Assembly: GCA_009792885.1 (NCBI GenBank)
Contig: WMCF01000025.1
Coordinates: forward strand, 3,601,150-3,665,149
DNA: 64,000 nucleotides
Direction: 5' to 3'
Source of the DNA: Eremophila alpestris peregrina
Lineage: Eukaryota; Chordata; Aves; Passeriformes; Alaudidae
Shown: positions 12,491 through 24,200 of the stretch, one piece after another
Layout: every line of letters begins with the position of its first letter
Position numbering within the stretch: position 1 is the stretch's first letter
The notes under the pieces: generated by a model
The model's input: only the letters and a program-made list of their open reading frames with translations
What the model was told of the DNA's origin: nothing
The model's database searches: none
Program-made: the position numbers and the translations under genes

Positions 12491-15400
12491 CATACATGGA
12501 AAAGTGCACTGCTCTTACACACTACAAAATGTCAATTCAAATGCAGGAATATTTCACTTCTAATAGTGCTTCTTTAAAAGCAAACAGGCTTTTGTCATAA
12601 AGATGGCACCTATACTTACTAATCACTTTGCACAAATTTACATCTCTTACTTTCTCCTATGCCGATGCTAAATACAACATAAAAAGTCATACACTATTTC
12701 ATTAACAGGCTCTGACAATATTTGCCACTTCAGACCACTACCTAAGAAGATGAATTCTTTTTCTATGTAATTAGAGAAAAGGGACAAATATGAGCATTCT
12801 GCCTGAGATCTACAGGAACTGTATGCATATTTTCTTTAAATGCCATCTCACAGCTACCTGCTATACACCTGAAGACTGTTTCCTTGCTGTGTACATTCAA
12901 ATCCTCCAAAAGGTATCAGCTCTGTTCACAACAGCATGAGTGCCACTATGTTCTACACCAGATTTTACACTAACTTCTTCTTCTGTGTAACACTGGAGTG
13001 GTTTTGAGTGAAAACATCAGAAGTCTGCCATAGAATAAATAGTTTTATGTTGTTTCAGCAAGGCTGAGAGAAAAAGCAGGATGTTCTATCCATTTCTCTT
13101 CTTTCTTCTATCAGAGATTTTTACAATCAGTTCTCATCAGCCCTACCAACCAGGCAAACCATAATGAAAAATGAAGCACAAGTATCTAACTACTATTATA
13201 GGTCATAGTAAAGTCTAACTTGAGGATGGTGCTTCCTTTTAACTTCATCTAGAAGCTCATTAGACAACCCCTATTTGTAATAAAGTTTCTAGATCTTAGT
13301 GATAGCAGAAAAATTAAACCGAAAATTTAAAACTGCAAAAGTTGTAAAACAATTTTTGAATATCAGCCTAACAACACAGGCTTTAATGTGGACTCTATTT
13401 ACAGAGAACTCTAAGGAGCACAGCAATTATCTTCAAATTCACAGGGGCTTATTTTCCTACTAAATGAAAATACCAGAAGACATTAGCTAAAGCAACCTAT
13501 TTTGATTCAGCTTTTTTATACAAGTCATATCAAATTGTGGAGCAGAGCTTTCCAACACCCTCCCTTCCCTATCCCTTTCCATCCATATCATTAAGGGTGA
13601 TTTGAAACTAGACTACGGATGTTTCGTTAGTAACTTCCATACTGAAAGACTGATGTTGTCTGCCTAGAATGACTGCCTACCATTCAGTGTGGTCTTATGT
13701 TCCTATTTAGAGTTTATAGCTGCTTCAACAAAATTCCAAAAGCTTCTAATTGTGGGAGGATACAAGCAGGGTGTACAGTTCTGCTGACTTTGTATTCAAA
13801 ACACAGATTAAAAAAAATCTTTAAATTTATTAAGTCCAGCGACACAAACATCAGATTTTTAACAAAAAACTTTAAACAATAACAGTATTACTGTTGGAAA
13901 TTAAATATTGCAAAAAAAAGTAGTTTGAACTTGACAAACCTCACTGCTACTACTGACGTAAATAGGCACTACAGTATCAGTATTTCCTACATCAATTTCT
14001 TATATTCAGGTTTTCTTTTTACTCCAGCAAACTCCTGATCAAAGCAAATGAAATATCTACTACAAATGCACTACAAAAAAGTCACTTGCTAAGCTACAGG
14101 TATCCTTCAAAAAATTTAAGTTAGAGCACTGATTATTCCCGTTACAATTTCCCATCATCTCAGATTTTTGCACAAGGTTTCACATACCTGCAAAACTTGT
14201 TCTTCTGAGGATGACACAAATAGATCCATTCATTTTGGTTAACAGCATGAAGTTTCTGGCTGGCAATAGCCAGGAACATTCTGGCTAGAAGTCTCACAAA
14301 CAGCAAGTCCTACTGAGGCAAGTCCAGTATCTCCTCTCAGTATTTTTATAATGAGGAATTCAAAACACACCTCAAAGGTATTAAAGTACCTGGTATCTTG
14401 TGGTATCTCATACACACATACATCTTTTTCCCCTTTCAATAAAAACTAACTGGTAAGTTGCCGAGTGAAACCTAAAAAAACTCACCCTTCAGAGATTATA
14501 AGGGTGAAATAGATAAAAAAAAATGTAACAGCTGTAACAGTTTTATTACCTTGTTTCAAAACCAGAGTATCTTGAATGACAAACAATGTTTTAAACTGTG
14601 ATGAACTGAAGCAAAAGGCTGTCTTTATTTCACAAGGATGAGCAAAGTACAACCTACAACCTATTCCATCTGTTAGAAAAGCCAGGATTTATATTCAAAT
14701 ACCTGATAAGTAAATTTAAAAGGTGGAAGCCTTCAAGTGTTTCTGCTGCTCTAAACAACTTTGAGCTGTGAAGTCTAATCTTCTTCCAGGTACAAACTGA
14801 GTAACTCTATACTATGGTATCTGAGGCTGCAGATGAAAGAGCTATATTTATTGCTCAAGTACAGAGAGGTTGTAAGTTTGTTATGAAAACAGGTCAAATA
14901 AACATTACTCTCACAGATGGGTACAACACAGGGGAACACAAAATGCACTGACCGTTTGACTTTGCTTTGTTATGTCTGACATAAGAGCTGCTGTTCTCCA
15001 TTCTAGTTGTGCAAATTACTTCTACAAAACACTACACGTTCATCTCCTGTCACTGAAAAAAAAATCCTTATGGAAACAAAGAAACCACACCAAAAAGATA
15101 GGTCAGCAATCTGTAAAACACTTAGCAAGCCCACTTCCACTGCAGGTAAGAGATGCAACCTATGTCTTATTTTAAACATCCCCTTACCTTAACTTCTAAT
15201 TTAAATAAACCCTAAGGAGAAATTAAGGAGAAATTATTATTTCAGTGATCACTTAATTCTCCCCAGTCACCTTTGGGTAGACAATCCAAACTACTGACCT
15301 TAAGGAAATTTAGTTTTGTTTTTACAGAACACAATCCCAATGCTGGTATTCACTAAAAGACTTGCACTATGTAATTCTAATAAAGCATTTATACTACACA

Positions 15401-18128
15401 AAGCCTCTCAAATGGCCATTCATGTGGCCAACCTATAAGCAAGGTATTTCAACCAATCTACACAAATATCTAAGCATAGTGGCCTGTTACAGAATCACAT
15501 TTTATTTCATACATGGGAAGATGGGGAGAGCTAGCACATAAAGGGCATGCCCATTAGAGATCTTTACCCTACATTTCCTTCCTGATGGCGAAGAACTATA
15601 TACATTTCTCTGAAAAACAGTGCAAGTTAGTTGGAATTGGGCCACTAGAGAAAGAAAGTAATTTTGGTGAAGGCTCTCCCCGCTTTATTATATAAAAAAG
15701 AGACCACAGTCATGCTCCCCTCAGCCAAAGAGTATCTGCCTTGAATCAAAAGACTTCTTTCAGTAGAAGTCATAGATTTCCTGGAAGCACTGTCAAGTCA
15801 GCTTCAATTTTTGAAGCTGCAGTCTTGAACAAAAATGAATACAGTGGTTCATCACGTCAAGGGATCACACAATATGATCTGTTTGTAGCACTATTAGATA
15901 CCCCTATTTCTGTTACCAAGCACGTATCAGATGATCTCAAATACTCAAAGCAGACCTAGTGGGTTTGGATGAACCTTAGCACCTTACTGATCACTGCCTG
16001 ATACGTTCCAGCTATACCTGCACTGTTAGCTGCTCAGCTCCAGCTCCAGAACAACTTGAGTTAGTGTGCTGCTGCCACGTTTATGGAGTTGTAGATCACC
16101 TTCAATGCTGCAAAGTCCACCCCATAACAAAAGGCAATATATGGCTCATCCTACAAATCAATCTTCAACCACAGCACAGTAAAATAAATTAGGTGCTCAG
16201 CTGCGATGTTATGAAGAAATGAATCCAGATAAAGAATTATCTGGACTTGAAAAATACGAAGTATAATGGAATATATTACCCTAAGTACTCTGTCACTGAG
16301 CAAAAAAAGCTGGCATACTAACATACTAAGGAAGAACAACGGGTTTAAAGGGAAAAAAAAAAAGCCAGCAAGGAAAGCACTACACCCTGTTATAACATGC
16401 AGGCCATGGTGAAGGGCAACAGTAGACAATAGTATCAAGTCAGTTTGGAATTGCAAAACAAAATTTAAGAGGCAGGTTATACCACTGCCAGCCATAAACT
16501 GCTTGCTTAATGTTTTTGTCTGCATTTGAAATTATTACGTGTGAACTGAGCAGGAAAAAAAAAGCCTTTTAAATCCAGAACTAAAGTCAAGGCTGACTGA
16601 CTGCTGGTTATCTGTAAAATTCCCAGACAAAATGAAAACTTCTAGGAAGACAAGTCAAGCAATATGGAGCCATAAAAGCTCAATCATGAAATACATGTGC
16701 ATTGAACATATTTTATTCTCTCAACACACTAAGAAACAGCAATTAAAGCCAGATGTGTGAGTGTAAGAATATGAATACTGCTTACAGAGCAGTAGAAAAT
16801 CAGAAATGCAAGATAGCACCATTAAGCGTTTTAATTAAATGCAAGCTGCTGAATCAGAGCAGGCTTCCCAGAGTAGCACTTCCCTCATAAAATCTTGGAT
16901 CTACTGACAAGATACTCCCAAATTTAAAGTGGTAAAATGATTGAAAGAGTGTGCAAGAAACTGTATATCCACTATACTCCAAGTGCAGCAGTACTACATC
17001 TTTCCATAAGGTCAAAATGAAGGTGAGATGGTGTCTTGTGATCCCCTACTCACACCTGTTCATGAGTCATGTAAGACTTCCAATTATCAAAGCCTTTATT
17101 TGAAATTTAGTAAAAGACTAATCACTCTATAATCCAGGAGTCTGTGGGAGGGAGAGGCAGAAGGAAAGATACATGAGAGAACAGTAAATCAGGTACTTCT
17201 CTTGTTCATGTCATTTCTAAGGCCATATTAATCCTAGAATAACAGGACAGTCTTATCAAAAGGACATGAGCCATCTGGGTATTTCAATTTATGTACACCC
17301 AATTCCTTGTTCCTGTATAAAAATCTCATTTTATCCTTCAGTGACACCAAGACATCAGCCATTTTTGTTCAAATACATGGGGATGGGCAGGGAGATCAGA
17401 GGGAGATACAACACAGAAGTAAAGAGGGGGAAAATCAACCAAAGTAGTAGAAAACAGGAATGGTATCAATCATCAAAGGCTTCAGAAAAAAAGTGTTCCA
17501 CAAAAATATTTCTGCAAAAATTTCCGTTTTTTTAAATATACAGAATCCTATCTAGCTAGAAATCCTAGCTGGAGCCACAGTACACTGACCCTCAAATATT
17601 TATACTACTTTAAAATACCAAAAGTGAAGGGAAAAGACTCCTTAGCACAATTCTAAATTTGAAGAGGGTTCTAAAGGAGCCTTAGAGCAAGTATAAAGCA
17701 GACCTTCTTTGTTACCTAATAAAGTGAAAGATTTTTATTGTGCTTGTGAAGGAGAAATCCTACATTGATCACTTCTCATTTCTGGTCATATAAACCCAAT
17801 AGTGTCAAAAGGCTGAAAAAGTCTTGTTTTCACAGCTTTCTCCTTTTGGAAATGGCCACTTCAATGCAAGCAACCCCCAACTTCTGCACTGGGAATTTTG
17901 AATTATTTCACTGAAAAAAATGTGAGAGTTTTAGGAAAACCATGTGAAAATTTTAGTCTTCAAAAAAAGAAATGATACTGGATAAATACTTATCCATCTC
18001 TGGCATAAACTCAGTAATGCTTGTGAGAATATAGATGAAAATAGCAGAGCTTTGGTATGAGTAGTTACAGAATTCCTCCTCTTCAAGTTTTCAAAAACAA
18101 CAGACAATACAAGATTTTGATTCTTAAA

Positions 18129-18134
18129 TTTATT
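18129..18134 (-). terminator. AATAAA poly(A) signal after the candidate terminal exon
   Basis: AATAAA on the minus strand, within AAAAATAAAT. About 19 nt further on lies the GT-rich stretch GTATTGTCTGTTGTTTTT, placed where a CstF-binding element would be. Cleavage would fall near 18115. The hexamer alone is common by chance in AT-rich DNA; the spacing to the stop and the GT-rich element is what makes it worth listing. Confidence 0.4.
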
Positions 18135-18152
18135 TTTAGCAGGATGGATATA

Positions 18153-18197
18153 CTAATGAATGGTGACATCATTAGAAGATAGGTCCATGTCCACCAC
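18153..18197 (-). CDS. RPRD1A: candidate alternative terminal exon of RPRD1A
   Basis: On the minus strand a pyrimidine-rich run ending CTTCTGTTGCAG is followed, in the phase 0 left by exon 6, by 14 codons reading VVDMDLSSNDVTIH and a TAG stop at 18155-18153. An AATAAA begins 18 nt past the stop, with a GT-rich stretch at about 18110-18093. Joined to exon 6 this gives a 276-residue protein lacking the last part of the coiled coil. The acceptor, open frame, stop, signal and downstream element are all seen; use as an exon is inferred. Against it: the coding part is tiny and the implied 3' UTR is only about 40 nt. Confidence 0.42.
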   Translation of the reverse strand: MVDMDLSSNDVTIH

Positions 18198-21054
18198 CTG
18201 CAACAGAAGCTAGACAGACGTTAAAGAAAACAATTTAAGAGTTAAAGATGACACTACTTACCCCAAAAATACTTAGGAAAGTCACCTACCAAGCAGTACA
18301 GTTAGCTTTTGATGCAGACATGACATTATTTATCTGTTACTGAAATTTCCTGTCAAGATATAGCACATACATTACCTTGCTTTTGATGGGAATCATGCAC
18401 TTCTGCTTCCGAAATAGCTATTAGAGAGGCTCTTTTTCTTAAAAAATTACTCATCGAAAGATTGGTTATTCAAAACTACTTACCTGTAAATTATCCTTAG
18501 AAGATAAAAGATCTGGAAATTTAGGTCTAAAGCTTCTGTCTAATGCTGAAAGCTACTGACAATTCATTGGGAATTCCAATTCAAATTGTTAAACAAGGTT
18601 AACAGCAGGTAATTTTTAGATTCAACTAAGAATACATCCACTTGTTCCCCACTATACCTGTTTGGTATGGTAAGGGATCAGTAAGGTGGGATCTCAGTAT
18701 TATACTCACAGATTGGTGATAGTAATTCAGGAAGGAATAAAGACTTTCAGTTACAACTGAGAGACCATGTTATACTCGGAAAAGTGTCAATAGCCAGAAG
18801 TCTAACACAAGAAGCAAGCTTGTCTGGAAAAAATTAATTTCACCAGAAACTAAACTTGATCAGCAAAACCTAGGGACAGACACTTCAGGGAAAAACATTC
18901 TCAAAGAATCAGGAGACAAGCCCTCTCCCAGTGCTATTTCAAATGAGAAGCCAAGAAATAAGGTTCAATTTGAGCCATGGAATTTCCCAAACCTGTAAAA
19001 ATAGAGACTCCTTGCTTCATCTCCATTTCTTAATCACCAAAATAGATCCTACATGTGCTAAGTCAGCAAGCCCTACAGACAATATCACTAAGACATCCTA
19101 ATCCTACATTTCAAAACTTCAGAATGTTTATCAGCCTCTACTTCCCAAATCAAAAAGCACTATTGGTAACGAGCATGAAGTCACTTTACTCAACACTAGT
19201 TTAGAAACTTCATTTTAAGGTTCTTGTTTTTTGAAATCTCTTGGCTCATAGGCCTTTATTAGTAACTGGGTTGACACCATCCTGGCTTGTAGCTCTGTAT
19301 TAGGAAATCATCTTTGTGCCACGCTAATCAGCCTAAAAACATTCTTACTATGTACTTCAACATCCTAGGACTTCACCTGTTTAAAACAGACTGCTACAGA
19401 TACTGAGGACTGTCTCCTACTTTTTAATGACCTCAAACTAGTCCAAAAATTAAACTGTGCTATATTAGAATTTAATTCTTTAGCAGTCTAAATAATTCCA
19501 CCAAGAAACCATGTGAAGGACCATAATAGCCCAGTAATATGCAATTGCTTTCTCTCACAATTCATAATTCTTTGATCTAGCAATACTGGGAAATTACACT
19601 GGTTTATATTTGTTGAAAACAACCAACAAGGGTGGAATCTGTTCACAGCTGAGCTACCATTTTTAATTTCTTTTAAACTGAGCTCCCTTGTTTTACAGAA
19701 GTGTAAATCTGTCTGAAGGACTAAGTCACTGCCTTTTGAGCAACTCTCTATCCCGGTAGTCTACTGTAACTACAGTATAACTGCTGCTAACAAGCTACAT
19801 AAGAAACTAGTCAGTGCCTCTGGGAACTTGTCCTTCAAAGGATGCAGGCAGAGGGAAGGTAGGGCATATGATGAAAAGCTTAAGGTTTCCTGTTCTTTAA
19901 TCTTCCAGGTTCCATTATGCAGCTGGATCAGTTGCTACTGAAATCAGCACTACCATGCATACCATCTATCTTACATGAAGTTGGTTGATATTCTTCCCAC
20001 AGGATAAACACAGTAAGGTTGATAGGAAGAACCTTCATCAATTGCTTTTCTGTGAGGCACAGAGGAAAGGAAGTAAGACAGGAAGTAAGAGTAGGCCAGG
20101 AATGATATAGCTGATCAGAATGATAACTTCAAATACATTATGAACAGCATTTTCTGGAACAAAAGCACAACAAAATCTGAATCCAAGTTACGAAGTTATA
20201 AAAAGGTAAAGAAACCACTAGGGAAGGAAAATGTTCTTGATAGGTGTATAGGATGAAACCTGAAGAGTAATTAGTTTTGGGACCATAAATGCATATGCTG
20301 CAGTTACAGGACACTGACTGCTCAGACATTTCCCCTTGCAAAATGAAGCCACTTCAATTCCATTATTGTAATGTCCAAGTTAGCACTGGGAAGCAATTGA
20401 CATGAAATTAGGGACGTGTTCTAAATATGTGGAATATTCAATAGGAGACTTTACAGTTGTACATGGTAGGAAAGGAAAAGAGATGACTGGTAACAGCAAA
20501 GAACAGAATAACTTAAGGGATCATTTGCTAATAATGAGCTGCTCACCCTTGCATCCTTCTTTTATTATGATCTGTCTGGTCCTGCTGGAGCTAGTGCTGA
20601 TATCCAGCTGTTTTAGAGGCCATAGAAGCTACAACTACATTTTACTGGGTTTAACGGATGCTTGAGTCAGGTCAAAAAGTTGTGCTGGAATTAAATTCCT
20701 TTCCTTTAGCAAATACATAACTAAGACTTACAACAATGAATGAAAAAAGCATGGAAAGAAAATAACACTATGAAAAATTAAGTTTGTAACACCAAGGATA
20801 AGACTTTATCTATCTGCACTACTAAAACAAGCCTGTAGATATAACCAAGACCGAATAGCTAAAAAAGCAGAAAGAGCTGGTTTAGTAGGTTTAGAACACT
20901 AGAATCAAACAATGTGTTAATCGTGTGCTGGAAGCAAAGACGTAACAGTGGCAATAAAATATTTATCTTTGGAGAGAAGTTGTTTAGGCTAACTAAAAAC
21001 ATTTGCAAGAACAAGCTTTAGTGAAGAAGGGACTAAAAACAAAACATTACGCAC
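18198..21054 (-). other. RPRD1A intron 6, proximal part
   Basis: Begins with the weak donor GTGCGT after exon 6 and runs to the acceptor of the candidate terminal exon. No repeat, RNA gene or further exon recognised. Confidence 0.6.
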
Positions 21055-21230
21055 TTCCAGCTTATGTTCTTTCTCTGCAAGGAACTCTTTTTGACATCGG
21101 AGAAAGTCTGATAACATTCGAGTCAGCTGCTTTCTATCATCTATTTCAGCTGCCAACCTGCCATTGTAATCCGCCAGCAGCATACATGCATCATCTACCA
21201 TTTTGGAAAGCTGCTCTCCAGATTCCTTAT
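21055..21230 (-). CDS. RPRD1A: RPRD1A coding exon 6 (coiled coil)
   Basis: 176 nt, coding residues 204-262 from DKESGEQLSKMVDDACMLLA to AEKEHKLE. The acceptor is CTTTGTAG. The donor GAA|GTGCGT departs from consensus at -1 (A) and +4 (C). The exon ends in phase 0 exactly where the conserved last exon (starting EYKRKLARV in human) would join. If the intron were retained, the frame would run 21 more codons to a stop at 20991-20989. Confidence 0.95.
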
Positions 21231-24200
21231 CTACAAAGCAAGCAGAGGAAAACAAACAAAACGTGATTTCATTACATACCATTACATTCTTAAAAGAGCA
21301 TTTTGGTTAGCAGGCCCCCAACCCTCACCTGTTATTCTGTCTAACAGGGACACATCCTGGACCTCTATAGGCAAGGAAGCTATTCTCTGGTGAACTGCTG
21401 CATCCCCAGAGGCAGCGTTTTCTAGTTCTTGTAATGCTCTAATGAGATCTGTGGTCTGAAAAAAGCATGCAAGATTGAGAACTAGTTTAAATAAACAGAT
21501 GCTAGAACAAAAAAAAAGTATTTTACAACAAGCTTATAGTATTGATTTGATGGTAATTTTAACAGCACTTACAGTATCACCTTTAGAGTCAAACAAAACC
21601 AAATGTTTAATTCTCAGCACCACACTGCAGTGTTTCTAGTTTTAAAGGTCACCTTTCTACAAGAGCTTTTTCATTTATATTTTTGGTATAAGAATACCTA
21701 TACATCTTTTCTTCTTCACAGTAGTGATAACTTCACAGTACCTTTCATTTTATTATACTTTTTTTAAATTACTTTTCTTGTTTTGCTTCACTATTGCAAA
21801 AGACTGTATCAGTGCACTTCTTCTGGAAGTAGGGCTGATGTTCACAGAAGCCCAGATATCTGCTACAGAGAAACATTCTAAACTGTGATTACTTGAGGAC
21901 AGTTGTTCTTTGCTATAACAAAAATCCTTTTGAGATACGGCAAGATCACAACAAAACCCCACAAGAATTAGAAAAGCTGTACCAGTGCAAGGTAGACAAG
22001 AATTTTTCACAGCCATCATGACTGAAACTTTGGGAAATATATTATCCATAAAACCGTAACAATTTTACTCTAATACATGTGCTACTCACTACTACCCTGG
22101 AAACTGAATGAGAACTCAATACATTGTAGAAACTACTGCTGAAATCCTGACATGAACAAAGCTGGACATTTAGATCATACATTCAGGTTTAGTGCCATAC
22201 ATGAAGTTACTGCATACCCCACTGAAAAACTATGAAAAGTTTCAGGTGTAGCCACCCTTGCCCAGAAACAGTACCTCACTGAAAAACAGAGACCATTCAA
22301 AAACAAACGAAACCATATGTAAATAGAGAATTTTATAAACATGTTTTTACCTGAGGAGGATCAGTGGGAGAACCTCGAGGTGAGCAGTTATTTTCATCAA
22401 CTTTGATCTGTTCATATGTGCGCTTCCTCACCTTTCTGTCTCCATCTAAACGAAAACAAACACAGCACTCAGGGAAATACTATTTCAAACAGGAGACTGA
22501 ACCTTCATATACTCACAAAATACTTACACAAAGCTTGCCTAAGTTGTTCTAATACATCATTTTCATAAACAGACCTTTCTTCCCAGATAGACAGCACTCG
22601 GCCAAGGTGTTTCTTACAACTCTCATCAGACTCACTGTTACAAGGGAAAAAAGCAAGTATCAGCACTAGGTAGAACTATAGTGCTGCTGTATAATTATTT
22701 TTCACAGGAAGACCTTCACAGATCTTAGCAATATCCAAGCATCAGAAGTCAAACAAGCTCAGAAAATAACAAATTCACATTCTAAAGAAAGCAAAGACCA
22801 GTTCAATGTGTCCCAGCAAGCAGAAGAGGGAAAAAAAAAGGGCCAACACCCAACTCTGTTTTTTTTTCAGCCAATAAATCTGCAAACACTACAAATAGGT
22901 TTATGCTGCTTCAACAGCTGTGTATCATTGTGAAAATAATCCTGTATCAAGACTCTAGCTTCCTCATGCAATGAGATTAGAGGCTGCTGGGGAAGAACAA
23001 ATAATGCAACATCCAGTAATGAAAAATGTCAAACTGTTGTAGCACATAAACACAGACAGTAGCGAGTCTTAGCTTCAGGAATAGCTGAATGCTGATGAAT
23101 TTATTATCAAACTTCATCCAACAGTAATAAGACTATTCAAGATCAAAAGATCACTGAACAAATTAAACTCACAATATTCAAGTTCAGAAATAGCACATGA
23201 AGGCTAGCTGGGCCAGAAGACATCAACTGATGACTTCTCTAAATGCCCCTCAATTGCAGTATGAAGGACACTGCACAAGCAAGTTTACTGTACCTTGAAA
23301 CATGCTTAAAAGCCTCCACTATTACTGGAGCAAAGTCTTTTGTAAATTCTGGTCCTTTCCTTTTGCTGTTCTGTATGACATCATTGGCCAAGTACAGGAA
23401 TGTCAGCTTCCTATTTGGTTTTGCTAATAAAAAGAAAAATAAAGAATAATTAGAAATTTTACTTCCATCAGCTAATACCTATATATCCAGATTCATACTG
23501 AATACAAACATCCAATTTTCATTACTGTTTACACCATTTCACATTTTCAGTATTTTCATCTGAAAAGACTTGAGTCACCCATTAGGTTTTCCCTCCCTTC
23601 AATTTCTTCTTCCTTCATAGTATGACACAATTTCCATTTAGTGTTATCTCAAAAAAAAAAAAAAAAAAACAGAAAAAAATCTTCAGATATTCCAAAGTGT
23701 TCCTCATCCCCAAACTATAATCAGGTGTTTTCCTGAGCCTTTCATGATGTCTGTTTGGTGGCCTTTGTGGATTTCTTTCAAGTAAGTGCACTTTCTTTTA
23801 AGCCTGCTTAAATTTCTTACACTCATGAAGTCTTCTGACGAGGCACTTCACAAATCCACCATCATTCATGTGAAGAACCGCCTCCTTCTCAGTCTGAATT
23901 TCACTCAGTCTTACATAACCACTCCTCATTGTCACATTTAAGCAAACTGAACAGTTAATCCCACTGATCAGTGTGCCTGTATCATTGCAATACTCCCTTT
24001 CCTCACCTCCATATTGTTAAAACACTCTTGCGCCAACAGTTTTGTGCTATTACAGCATAAAAGCTTTTCAAAAACCACTTTCAAGCTCCTGTAGTGTATC
24101 TCTTCTCCATGCAGCTTAAACATCTCACCTCTCTTAATGTGCAACAGACTACAAGCTTCCAATTTACGAGTTGCTTCTCAAAATCTATTCCATGTTATTC

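Larger units (their letters stand above)
1..18128. other. non-coding, probably distal RPRD1A last intron
   Basis: AT-rich DNA with many stops in all frames. No exon of RPRD1A or of another gene was recognised. Because the usual last RPRD1A exon is missing from the window, this stretch is inferred to lie inside that intron, though parts could be 3' flanking if the candidate exon at 18.2 kb were the true end. It contains the CR1 tails at 0.75-0.9 and 3.6-3.75 kb, the inverted repeats at 6.2 kb and the A/C-rich tracts. Open frames of 60-125 codons here show no family resemblance. Confidence 0.6.
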
